Part shown: positions 24,876-32,746 of the stretch, piece by piece
How positions within the stretch are numbered: the first letter of the stretch is position 1
Layout of the letters: the number at the start of each line of letters is the position of its first letter
Assembly: GCA_021775805.1 (NCBI GenBank)
Contig: JAJFHD010000037.1
Coordinates: 1 to 46,814 of the forward strand
Source: Alphaproteobacteria bacterium
GTDB taxonomy: Bacteria > Pseudomonadota > Alphaproteobacteria > Rhizobiales > JAJFHC01
DNA length: 46,814 nucleotides
Direction of reading: 5' to 3'
Notes under the pieces: generated by a model
What the model was told of the DNA's origin: nothing
Database searches by the model: none
The model's input: the letters and a program-made list of their open reading frames with translations, nothing else
Program-made: the position numbers and the translations under genes

Positions 24876-24945
24876 CTGTTGGAGGCAACCCATGCCGCTG
24901 GTGCTTTTCATGTCGGCCGTGAAGCCTGCCTGAAAGCGGGAGAAA

Positions 24946-25959
24946 CTATCGGCGATGCACCGCGACCACCTGGCCATTGTCCAGCCCTGCCAGGAAAACC
25001 GCGCCCGAGGTATCCGCAATGACCGCGATATCGTGACTGACACGGTCGGGGAGGTCGATGGTCGCTAGTATCGACACTCGTCCATTCCTCAAGCCCACCA
25101 GCTTCAGTCGCCGTCGGCTGTCGTCCGGCACGGCAAGATCGGCACGGCCATCGCCGTCAATGTCAGCCACCGCCGACAGGCCGAGATTTCGCGAGCCGAT
25201 CGCATGGTTGGAGAACCCGGCTGCCGCCGCAATCCGGCGCAAACGGGCACCGGTGTATGACCAGAACTCCAGAGTGCCGCCAATATGGGGCGTGACCACG
25301 ATGGCAATCTCGCGGCCACCATTGCCGTCAAAATCGGCGATGCCGGCCACGTTCAGCCAGCGGTTTGCGCGTCCAATCGGGGGTGTTTGGGCCAGGCGTC
25401 GAAGTGCACTTCCCTTCAAACCGTATACGGCAAGCGAGCCGCCTCGATCGAGATATGACTTGATCGTGACGACCTCGGCGCGCCCATCACCGTTCAGATC
25501 CGCGACCCTCGGCTTGAGGTCCTCGAAGACCGAAGACCGGGGCAACACGATCCGTGACCGGCGCCTGCCGCTGTCGGCCACTTCCAAAGAACCGGCCTCG
25601 ATCCGGTCTCCCAGAATGCCGTGGTCGTATCGCGTGGTCGGTTGAGCATACCAGGCCCGGCGGATGTCGAGTCCCGCCGCCTCGGCAACCAGGCCGTCCG
25701 GCAGTGCATCCTTTGGCGCCCTTGTCCTGGGTGGTTTGACGGTTGCAGAGAGGCAGAAGGTCGCGCCACAGCGTTTGACGCGGTACCAGTTGTCACCCAT
25801 TCGCACGGCGGCGGCGTCCGGACCGGTCTGTCTGATTTCCTGTACCGGTTCGTCTGTCTTGATTTTCGTTACCTGCCAGCGTTCTGCAGCACCAGGAGTA
25901 GACCACACCGTACCGAAGCAGCTCAGAATCGAGAACAAGACCAGAGTGTTACGTGCCAT
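24946..25959 (-). CDS. exported VCBS/FG-GAP repeat protein
   Basis: A 337-residue protein with an N-terminal signal peptide (hydrophobic core about 5-18, cleavage near AERW). It contains three calcium-loop motifs of integrin-type beta-propeller blades: DLNGDGRAE (154-162), DFDGNGGRE (209-217, slightly degenerate) and DIDGDGRAD (266-274). C64 and C69 could form a disulfide. It is probably periplasmic and part of a beta-propeller. No enzymatic signature is visible. Its start is 3 bp after the stop of the BenE transporter, so it is the last gene of a three-gene minus-strand operon (DMT exporter, BenE, this gene). What it binds is unknown. Confidence 0.82.
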   Translation of the reverse strand: MARNTLVLFSILSCFGTVWSTPGAAERWQVTKIKTDEPVQEIRQTGPDAAAVRMGDNWYRVKRCGATFCLSATVKPPRTRAPKDALPDGLVAEAAGLDIRRAWYAQPTTRYDHGILGDRIEAGSLEVADSGRRRSRIVLPRSSVFEDLKPRVADLNGDGRAEVVTIKSYLDRGGSLAVYGLKGSALRRLAQTPPIGRANRWLNVAGIADFDGNGGREIAIVVTPHIGGTLEFWSYTGARLRRIAAAAGFSNHAIGSRNLGLSAVADIDGDGRADLAVPDDSRRRLKLVGLRNGRVSILATIDLPDRVSHDIAVIADTSGAVFLAGLDNGQVVAVHRR

Positions 25960-25962
25960 CGG

Positions 25963-27189
25963 TCAGGGTTTCTCCCCGGTTTGATAGTCACGGCGCTCGA
26001 GCAGCCACGATGCCGCGAATCCGAATACGAGGCCCCAGAACGGAGCGCCGATGTTGAACAGGCTGAGATCAGACACCGTTACGAGAAACGTTATCAGCGC
26101 GCTCAACGCGAACCGGTCCCGGAATGCCGCAGTAAAGGCGCCTTGCAGCACCTTCAACATGGCCAGGCCGGCAAGAGTTGCGATGAAGGCCGCCGGTGTC
26201 GCCAGCATGAATGAGGTGAATATGGGCGAAAACAAGCCGAATACAAGGGCCAGCAGTCCAACGACAACACCACCGGTGTAATGGCCCGTCCTGTCTCCGG
26301 AGCTTGCGAGAATGGCATTTGTCGGACCCGTGAGGCAGGTCGACACCGTTCCGAACATAGCGCCGATGATCGATGCCCCGCCGCACGCCACGGTGACGGC
26401 GTTTATTGGCGGTTCATGGTCAGCGCTGCGGAGAATGGCAAACCCCTGGCCATTTTGAACGACGAGAACGGTTATCGCCAGTGGCACCACCAGTTCGAAC
26501 ATGGCCTGCCAAGAAAAGGACGGCTGATAGATGTTGGGCGATGCCATGGCAAGCGTGTACTGGGCGTCTGCTGCAAAACCGTCCGTCAGGATCAGAACCG
26601 CAATGCCCGCCACAAGGGCGGCAATGAGAGGCGGCAGGAAGCGGCCAAGCCCTGGGATGAGCGTTGCCAGAACGAACGCTGCGGTCATGGCGACCGCAAT
26701 CAAAAAGCCGCCATGGAAGGCGTGGACCCAGTCGAGACCGAACTGCAGAAAAACACCAGCGACCATGCCCATGACGATCGGCATAGGTATCGCCTGCATG
26801 GCCCGGCGCACCAGACCGCTGAAGCCCAGCGCCATCATCAGGAAGCCGGTGGCATAGAACGCGCCGATGACCTGTTCGAAACTGAGATGTTCCAGCGCCG
26901 GTCCCACCAGAACCGTCCCGGGTATCGTCCAGAAAAAGGCCAGAGGCTGTTTGTAGATGAGACTGTAAGCGATCGTGACAAGGCCGTTTATGAAGAATGC
27001 ACCGAAAATCCATGACGACAGATCGCTCTGGGAAAGACCGCCCTTTGTGCCCGCGGCCAGGATGATGGCGACCGGACCGGAGGCTGCAAACACGAAGGCG
27101 ACAATTGCATTGGCAAGATGTGTGCCGTTGACATCGTCGAAGAATCGGCGTGGCGCTGACGTGGAATGTGATGGTCGTTCAAGCATCAT
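25963..27189 (-). CDS. BenE-family benzoate/H+ symporter-like transporter
   Basis: A 408-residue inner-membrane protein of the BenE family, which shares the UraA/SLC26-like fold. Recognisable stretches are FASGPVAIILAAG (TM1), AFFWTIPGTVLVGPAL, AIPMPIVMGMVAGVFLQFG and GSIIGAMFG-like TM10 (GASIIGAMFGTVSTCLTGPTNAI). About twelve membrane segments fit the hydrophobicity. BenE of Acinetobacter and Pseudomonas imports benzoate, but many homologues in genomes without benzoate genes have unknown substrates. It overlaps the upstream DMT gene by 11 bp and is followed at 3 bp by the VCBS-repeat protein. A functional link to the feruloyl-CoA-synthase-like ligase 2.3 kb away is conceivable (aromatic acid uptake) but weak. 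Confidence 0.9.
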   Translation of the reverse strand: MMLERPSHSTSAPRRFFDDVNGTHLANAIVAFVFAASGPVAIILAAGTKGGLSQSDLSSWIFGAFFINGLVTIAYSLIYKQPLAFFWTIPGTVLVGPALEHLSFEQVIGAFYATGFLMMALGFSGLVRRAMQAIPMPIVMGMVAGVFLQFGLDWVHAFHGGFLIAVAMTAAFVLATLIPGLGRFLPPLIAALVAGIAVLILTDGFAADAQYTLAMASPNIYQPSFSWQAMFELVVPLAITVLVVQNGQGFAILRSADHEPPINAVTVACGGASIIGAMFGTVSTCLTGPTNAILASSGDRTGHYTGGVVVGLLALVFGLFSPIFTSFMLATPAAFIATLAGLAMLKVLQGAFTAAFRDRFALSALITFLVTVSDLSLFNIGAPFWGLVFGFAASWLLERRDYQTGEKP

Positions 27190-28153
27190 GTGCAGTGGCC
27201 CCCGAAGTCGTGTGTTTCACCCCGCCATCACGACGTCGCGGCTGGACCAGCGCCAGACCAAGGAACATGACCGCGACGGATCCCCAGATCCACAGCGAAT
27301 GCTGTTCTCCGAAGATCACCATGCCCCAGGCGATGCCGGATACCGTGACCACATAACCCATCTGGCTGGCAAACACCGGCCCGGCGTAGGCCACGAGAAA
27401 GACAAACAATCCGTAGGCAACCACATTGATGATCGCCATGCCGATGATCGACAGGTTGACCGGGTCGACCGAAAGCGTAATCGGTATAAAAGTATCCGTG
27501 AGAGCCATCACCGGCGCCAGGACCAGTGCTGCGGCCGTGAGCATGCCGGTCAGCGCTGAGCCGGCGGTAGTTGCCGCGGGCAACCGGAGCGCGATGATCA
27601 TGTTTTCCGCCACGTAACACAGGGCCGAGGCAACAGCCACGAGGACCCAGGGAGCAGCGCCTGGATCCGGCAGGCTGGTGTCGGGCGCCACCAGCATGAT
27701 CACGGCCAGAATGCCGAGGCCGACACCAATAATGCGCATGAAGGCGAGTTTTTCCAGACCGAACAGATAGGCTGCGGCAAAGGTGAGAAGCGGCACACAG
27801 GCGATCGTAATCGACAGGACGCCTGCCGGCAGGTTCGGGGCGGCGTAAAAATAGAGGGTGCTGGGGACGACCGTGCCCACCAGTCCGCAAGCCATATAAA
27901 AACACAGGTGAAAGCGGTCCAGCGGCAGGCGTTGCCGTCTGAAAAGGTTGTAGACGATCAGGAGGCCTGCACCGATGGCTGCTTGCCAAAATGTCAATCC
28001 CAGCGGATGGGCGCCGCCTTCCGCTGCAATCTTGGCAAGGGAAAACGTCAAACCCCAAACGCTGCCCGCGAAAACCAGCAGCGCCCATGCCCAGGCTCGC
28101 TTGTAATCGAGGGGCTGGGGGGCACTGTGTTCGCCTTTTTCGGGTGTCGACAT
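27179..28153 (-). CDS. EamA/DMT-family transporter
   Basis: A DMT exporter of 324 residues from ATG 28153 (ACGAGATGGAA upstream). ATGs at 28159 and 28180 are in-frame alternatives with weaker sites. Two EamA repeats are seen: about 20-150 (WGLTFSLAKIAAEGG, GVLSITIACVPLLTFAAAYLFGLEKL) and about 165-305 (LVAVASALCYVAENMI, FASQMGYVVTVSGIAWGMVIFGE). Ten membrane segments are expected. The last codons overlap the BenE start, so it heads the operon DMT-BenE-VCBS protein. The gene upstream, for the 2-hydroxyglutarate-oxidase-like flavoprotein, is 100 bp away on the same strand and may also belong to the transcript. The substrate is unknown. Confidence 0.87.
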   Translation of the reverse strand: MSTPEKGEHSAPQPLDYKRAWAWALLVFAGSVWGLTFSLAKIAAEGGAHPLGLTFWQAAIGAGLLIVYNLFRRQRLPLDRFHLCFYMACGLVGTVVPSTLYFYAAPNLPAGVLSITIACVPLLTFAAAYLFGLEKLAFMRIIGVGLGILAVIMLVAPDTSLPDPGAAPWVLVAVASALCYVAENMIIALRLPAATTAGSALTGMLTAAALVLAPVMALTDTFIPITLSVDPVNLSIIGMAIINVVAYGLFVFLVAYAGPVFASQMGYVVTVSGIAWGMVIFGEQHSLWIWGSVAVMFLGLALVQPRRRDGGVKHTTSGATAHDA

Positions 28154-28252
28154 TTCCATCTCGTACCAAGGCCGGTCCATTCGACTTTTTTGCTGGAGCG
28201 CCTTGGCGCGCGACCTGTCTATCTCTTTTACGCGTGTGTGGAAACAGGGCCG

Positions 28253-29359
28253 TTACGATGCGCCGCCAACGGCGACCACATGATTGGCAAGGGCGAGCGA
28301 AGCGGTGAGGCCCGGCGACTCGATCCCGAACAGGTTGATCAGGCCGCGCGCGCCGTTTTCGGCTTCGTCCCGGATGATGAAATCGGCTGCCGGGTCGCCT
28401 GGGCCGGAGAGCTTGGGACGAATGCCTGAATAATCCGGCTGCAAGGCGTCGTCAGGCAAATCCGGCCAGTACCGCCGGATACCCTTGTAGAAAACCTCTG
28501 CCCGTTCAGGTGCAACGTCGTAGATCTCCTCCTCGGTCCATTCCACATCAGGTCCGAAACGGGCACGGCCTGTAAGGTCGAGGGTTACATGGACGCCCAG
28601 TCCGCCGTCGGCCGGCACCGGGTAGACCAGGTGGCTGAAGGGAGATTTGCCGGTCAAGGAGAAATAATTGCCCCGCGCCATGTGAAGCTGCGGCACGGTT
28701 TCGGATCTGTATCCGGTTATGGAGCGTGCCAGATTTTGGGCCTCCAGCCCGGCGGCGTTGATCACGGTGGCCGCGGCCAGCGAGCAAGGCTCCTCGCCGC
28801 CGACCTCGAGTGTAATGCCGTTCTTGCTGGCCTCGCCGGATTCGACTTTTGCGCCGTAGACGAAAGTGGCGCCGGCATTCTCCGCATCGCCTGCCAGGTT
28901 GAGCATGAAATCGTGACTGTCGATAATGCCGGTTGACGGAGACAGCAGTCCGGCGACGCAATTCACGGCAGGTTCCAGTTCGCTCACCGCAGGCCGGCTG
29001 AGGAATGTCAAATCGGTAACGCCGGATTTCTGGGCATTTTCCTGGATCTTTGCCAGTTTCGGTATTTCCAGGGGCGATATTGCCACGATCAGCTTGCCCA
29101 GTTGGCGGTGGGCTATTCCGCGTTCGGCGCAATAGTCATAGAGCAGCTTCCTGCCCTCCACACAAAACCGCGCCTTGAGGCTGGCCGGGTCATAATAGAT
29201 TCCGGCGTGGATGACCTCGGAGTTGCGAGAACTCGTTACCGATCCAAACTGCTGATGCCGCTCAAGGACAATGACCTCGCGCCCTTTCAGGGCAAAAGCG
29301 CGAGCGATGGCGAGCCCGACAACGCCCGCTCCCACAACAATGCAGTCGACCCGTTCCAT
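28253..29359 (-). CDS. FAD-dependent oxidoreductase, L-2-hydroxyglutarate oxidase (LhgO)-like
   Basis: A 368-residue DAO-superfamily flavoprotein. The N-terminal dinucleotide-binding motif is VVGAGVVGLAIARAFALKG, with E33 in VLERH for the FAD ribose. TSSRNSEVIHAGIYYDP is diagnostic for the LhgO/L2HGDH subgroup, which oxidises L-2-hydroxyglutarate to 2-oxoglutarate. The C-terminal substrate region has YSGIRPKLSGPG and LINLFGIESPGLTASLALA, as in that group. The closely related human and bacterial enzymes feed electrons to the respiratory quinone pool. The ATG at 29359 is divergent from the ferredoxin-reductase-like gene across a 219-bp intergenic region. Other 2-hydroxyacids are possible substrates. 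Confidence 0.87.
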   Translation of the reverse strand: MERVDCIVVGAGVVGLAIARAFALKGREVIVLERHQQFGSVTSSRNSEVIHAGIYYDPASLKARFCVEGRKLLYDYCAERGIAHRQLGKLIVAISPLEIPKLAKIQENAQKSGVTDLTFLSRPAVSELEPAVNCVAGLLSPSTGIIDSHDFMLNLAGDAENAGATFVYGAKVESGEASKNGITLEVGGEEPCSLAAATVINAAGLEAQNLARSITGYRSETVPQLHMARGNYFSLTGKSPFSHLVYPVPADGGLGVHVTLDLTGRARFGPDVEWTEEEIYDVAPERAEVFYKGIRRYWPDLPDDALQPDYSGIRPKLSGPGDPAADFIIRDEAENGARGLINLFGIESPGLTASLALANHVVAVGGAS

Positions 29360-29432
29360 GAATGTTTTGTTCTTGCCCGACCGTTGTTTCGTTCAGGTGC
29401 GCCGCCCCGACCTGTGTTTCCGGCGTGACCAT

Positions 29433-29450
29433 ATTGTGCAACGCCACAAT
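29433..29450. promoter_or_regulatory. palindrome ATTGTG-N6-CACAAT between two divergent flavoprotein genes
   Basis: ATTGTG (29433-29438) and CACAAT (29445-29450) form a perfect 6-bp-arm inverted repeat about 74 bp upstream of the LhgO-like gene. A second small dyad, CAATGTATTG, occurs further on near 29492. This geometry suits a dimeric repressor. No regulator gene is adjacent. Confidence 0.35.
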
Positions 29451-29578
29451 CTGCAACGTTTACCGCGTCCAATTTTCATAACAATCCAAAACAATGTATT
29501 GACACATGAGAGGGTTAGTGGCGAGGTTGCGGCGCATCGAATGCCGCAAGAGCAATCAGTTTTGGGAGTGAGAATCCG

Positions 29579-30802
29579 ATGGATGAGATCGGGTCAATTG
29601 TCGTGATTGGAGCCGGCCAGGCCGGTTATTGGGCCACGCGCACGCTGCGCGACAAGGGCTTTGAAGGCCGGGTTGTATTGATTGGCACGGAAGCCTATCC
29701 GCCCTACGAGCGCCCGCCCTTGTCGAAGGCGGTTCTGAGCGGTGCGGAAACCATCGAAAGCACCTATTTTGCCACCGAGGAAAAACTGGCAGAGGTGGGC
29801 ATTGAACTGCTGAAAAATCAGACGGCCTCATCGATTGACCGCGACAATCGCGTCGTTGCGCTGGAGTCCGGGGACACGATTGGCTACGACCGGTTGATGA
29901 TTGCAACCGGCACCCGTGTCCGAACGCTGGATTTGCCGGGCAGTGACTCGGCGCCGATCTTTTATCTCAGAGACATAGATGAATGTCAGGCGCTACAGCG
30001 GGAACTGACGGCAGGCCGCCGTCTAGTGGTCATCGGCGGCGGCTTGATCGGTCTCGAAATCGCCGCAACGTCCCGTGAGCTGGGATGCGAAGTCACTGTT
30101 CTCGAGTATGCTGACCGTTTGATGGCCCGGGTCGTCGGTCCGGAAATCAGCCAGCACTTTGCCAACCTGCATGAAAGCCACGGTGTCGAAATTCGCACCG
30201 GCGTCCGGCTCGACCGGTTTGAGACCGGCGAAAACGGATCAAATGTCATTTGCGAGGATGGGTCTACACATGCCGCAGACATCATCGTCGTGGGTATCGG
30301 CGCCATCCCCAATTCCGAACTTGCAGAATTGGCAGGTCTGGATGTGAACAACGGTATAAAGGTCGACGAGTACGGGCGTACGTCCGACCCTCGCGTCTTC
30401 GCCGCCGGCGACGTCACCAATCACTTCAGTCCCTGGCTCAACCGGACGCTACGGATGGAAACCTGGAAGAATGCGCAAGACCAGGGAGCCGCCGTTGCCC
30501 GCGTCATGCTCGGCGATGAAACGCCTTACTCGGAAAACCCCTGGGGCTGGTCGAACCAGTTTGGTGTGAACCTCCAGTTCCTGGGCCTCCCTGACGACTG
30601 GGACGGCGCCATTGTCAGGGGTGATCCGGCTGGCGGTTCGTTCAGCGTGTTTTATATGGATGGCACCAAACTCGCCGGCGTCATCGCCGTCAGTGCCGCC
30701 AAGGATGTCGCCGTCAGCCGCCGGCTGATGTCCAACGCCATGGACGTAGATCCGGCCCAACTTGCCGATCCGGACGTTTCATTGCGGGATTTGCTGCGAT
30801 AG
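29579..30802 (+). CDS. ferredoxin-NAD(P)+ reductase-like FAD oxidoreductase
   Basis: A 407-residue member of the putidaredoxin/rubredoxin reductase family, with two nucleotide-binding sites. FAD binds at VVIGAGQAGYWATRTL (8-23), with the YPPYERPPLSKAVL stretch typical of ferredoxin reductases of Rieske oxygenase and P450 systems. NAD(P)H binds at VVIGGGLIGLEIAATS, and the second FAD motif appears as VFAAGDVTNHFSPW. The C-terminal domain (about 320-407) is the usual interface domain. The ATG follows TGGGAGTGAGAATCC. It normally passes electrons from NADH to a [2Fe-2S] ferredoxin, but neither a ferredoxin nor an oxygenase gene is adjacent, so the partner is elsewhere. A 206-bp gap with no visible feature follows. 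Confidence 0.88.
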   Translation: MDEIGSIVVIGAGQAGYWATRTLRDKGFEGRVVLIGTEAYPPYERPPLSKAVLSGAETIESTYFATEEKLAEVGIELLKNQTASSIDRDNRVVALESGDTIGYDRLMIATGTRVRTLDLPGSDSAPIFYLRDIDECQALQRELTAGRRLVVIGGGLIGLEIAATSRELGCEVTVLEYADRLMARVVGPEISQHFANLHESHGVEIRTGVRLDRFETGENGSNVICEDGSTHAADIIVVGIGAIPNSELAELAGLDVNNGIKVDEYGRTSDPRVFAAGDVTNHFSPWLNRTLRMETWKNAQDQGAAVARVMLGDETPYSENPWGWSNQFGVNLQFLGLPDDWDGAIVRGDPAGGSFSVFYMDGTKLAGVIAVSAAKDVAVSRRLMSNAMDVDPAQLADPDVSLRDLLR

Positions 30803-31008
30803 GACGAGTGTGCAGAACATCAGCTCCACTAATAGTCTGGTTCAAAACATAGTGGGCCAGCCCAATTTTTGTCGACGGTGGGCGTCCCGATTTGCTAGCG
30901 TGTCAGCAGGTATGCCGTATTTGACAGGACTGAAAAGGTCTGACCGGCTGTCCAGTGGGCATTTTATGAATGCCTTTACTCACGAAGAATTTCCAGGGAG
31001 GGAAATGA

Positions 31009-32598
31009 ATGCAGACCTATCGTAATCTCAAACGCCTGCTATCGAGCGGCAAGATCGACCGCCGTCAGTTCATGCAGGGTGCGCTTGCAACCGGTGTTAC
31101 CGTTGCTGCCGCAAATACCTTTGTAACGGAAGTTGGCGCAATGACCCCGAAGAAGGGTGGCGCTTTCCGTATAGGCACAGGACACGGTTCGACCACGGAT
31201 TCGCTTGACCCGGCGACGACCGAAAACGGCATGATGACTCAGGTCAACTTTGCCCTGCACAACTGCCTGACCGAAGTCGGCAACGATGGCAACATCCGCG
31301 CCGAACTTGCGGAAAGCTGGAATGCCTCAGACGATGCCAAGCAATGGACTTTTAACCTGCGCAAAGGGGTCACCTTCCACAACGGCAAGGATGTAACGGC
31401 AGAGGACGTCATCGCCTCCTTCAATCATCACCGTGGCAAGGACTCCAAGTCCGCGGCCAAGCCGATCGTTGCGCCGATCAAGGAAATGAAGGCGGACGGC
31501 AAGAACACGGTTGTGTTCGAACTGTCGGACGGCAACGCCGACTTCCCGTTCATCGTCAGCGATTATCACCTGACCATCATGCCGGCTGTCGACGGCAAGG
31601 CGGACTGGAAGAGTGGCGTCGGTGCCGGCGGTTATACATTGAAGGAATTCAATGCCGGCGTTAAGGCCCGCTTCGAACGCAATCCAAACTACTGGAAAGC
31701 CGATCACGCGAACTTCGATACGGTCGAACTTGTGTCGATTGTCGATGTGGCGGCTCGAATCAATGCCCTGCGTTCCGGTGAAGTCGAACTCGCCGACCGC
31801 GCGGATCTGAAAACCCTTCATCTGTTGAAGCGCGTGCCCAACATCACGGTCGAGGAAAAGGCGGGCACGTTGCATTACACGTTCCCGATGCGCACCAACA
31901 TCGCGCCGTTTGACAATGTCGATGTCAGACTCGCCCTGAAATATGCCATGAACCGGGAAGAGATCCTGAAAAAGGTTCTGCTTGGACATGGTGCGTTGGG
32001 TAACGATCACCCGATCAGCACAGCAAACCGCTACCACGCGTCGGATCTGGCACAACGCGCCTATGATCCCGACAAGGCGAAGTTCCACCTCAAGAAGGCG
32101 GGAATGGAAAGTCTCAAGGTCGACCTCAGCACGGCCGATGCAGCCTTCGCCGGTGCCGTCGATGCCGCGGTTCTTTACAAGGAACACGCGTCCAAGGCCG
32201 GTATCGACCTGAACATCGTGCGTGAACCGAACGACGGTTACTGGAGCAACGTCTGGAACAAGAAACCGTTCTGTGCGTGTTACTGGGGCGGTCGTCCGAC
32301 CGAAGACTGGATGTTTTCCACGGCCTATTCCGACACAGCCGAGTGGAACGACACGGTCTGGAAGAATGCTCGCTTCAACGAGCTTCTGCTTCTCGCCCGC
32401 AAGGAACTCGACGACGCCAAGCGCAAGGTCATGTATGCGGAAATGCAGACTCTGATCCATAACGATGGCGGCACGATCGTACCCATGTTCGCCAACTACG
32501 TCTGGGCGCGGTCGAACAAGATCGCTCACAACGAGCAGATGGCAGCCAACTGGGATCTCGATGGACACAAGGCCATGGAGCGCTGGTGGTTCGCCTGA
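31009..32598 (+). CDS. ABC transporter solute-binding protein, family 5, with Tat-type signal
   Basis: A 529-residue peptide/nickel/opine-type extracytoplasmic binding protein (SBP_bac_5). The N-terminus has DRRQFMQGALATG (residues 17-29), a twin-arginine signal with R18-R19, a hydrophobic stretch and the small-residue end EVGA. So the protein is probably exported folded by Tat, as many marine alphaproteobacterial family 5 binding proteins are. The mature part has PATTENGMMTQVNFALHNCLTEV, LRKGVTFHNGKDVTAEDVIASFNHH and the conserved FERNPNYWKADHANFDTVELV. The start follows CAGGGAGGGAAATGA. No permease or ATPase gene of this system lies on either side, and two terminators follow immediately, so this is an orphan binding protein. 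The ligand is unknown. Confidence 0.92.
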   Translation: MQTYRNLKRLLSSGKIDRRQFMQGALATGVTVAAANTFVTEVGAMTPKKGGAFRIGTGHGSTTDSLDPATTENGMMTQVNFALHNCLTEVGNDGNIRAELAESWNASDDAKQWTFNLRKGVTFHNGKDVTAEDVIASFNHHRGKDSKSAAKPIVAPIKEMKADGKNTVVFELSDGNADFPFIVSDYHLTIMPAVDGKADWKSGVGAGGYTLKEFNAGVKARFERNPNYWKADHANFDTVELVSIVDVAARINALRSGEVELADRADLKTLHLLKRVPNITVEEKAGTLHYTFPMRTNIAPFDNVDVRLALKYAMNREEILKKVLLGHGALGNDHPISTANRYHASDLAQRAYDPDKAKFHLKKAGMESLKVDLSTADAAFAGAVDAAVLYKEHASKAGIDLNIVREPNDGYWSNVWNKKPFCACYWGGRPTEDWMFSTAYSDTAEWNDTVWKNARFNELLLLARKELDDAKRKVMYAEMQTLIHNDGGTIVPMFANYVWARSNKIAHNEQMAANWDLDGHKAMERWWFA

Positions 32599-32613
32599 TC
32601 GTAAAGCAAAATA

Positions 32614-32640
32614 CCGGTCCGGCGCTGTTTGCCGGACCGG
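32614..32640 (+). terminator. first of two hairpins after the solute-binding protein gene
   Basis: A perfect 10-bp stem, CCGGTCCGGC / GCCGGACCGG, has a 7-nt loop, followed by ATGTTTCG. It is weaker as an intrinsic terminator because the tail is short. Confidence 0.65.
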
Positions 32641-32648
32641 ATGTTTCG

Positions 32649-32681
32649 ACCCTCTCCCGTTCCATGGGAGAGGGTTTCTTT
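32649..32681 (+). terminator. second, strong Rho-independent terminator
   Basis: A perfect 10-bp stem, ACCCTCTCCC (32649-32658) with GGGAGAGGGT (32666-32675), has a 7-nt loop and the tail TTTCTTT. Together with the hairpin at 32614-32640 it isolates the binding protein gene from choline-sulfatase. Confidence 0.9.
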
Positions 32682-32746
32682 GTCACAAGGGACCGGTAAG
32701 GTTCCTGTGGCCCTCTAGTCTGTAAATGCGTAACGCGAGGTTGATG

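Noticed and set aside
30803..31008. TTGACA at 30921 as a promoter for the family 5 binding protein gene
   Set aside because: No acceptable -10 element lies 16-18 bp downstream, so no promoter was called in this 206-bp gap.
31327..32568. 413-codon minus-strand frame opposite the family 5 binding protein
   Set aside because: It has no domain similarity or ribosome-binding site. The plus-strand protein has a full family match and a signal peptide.
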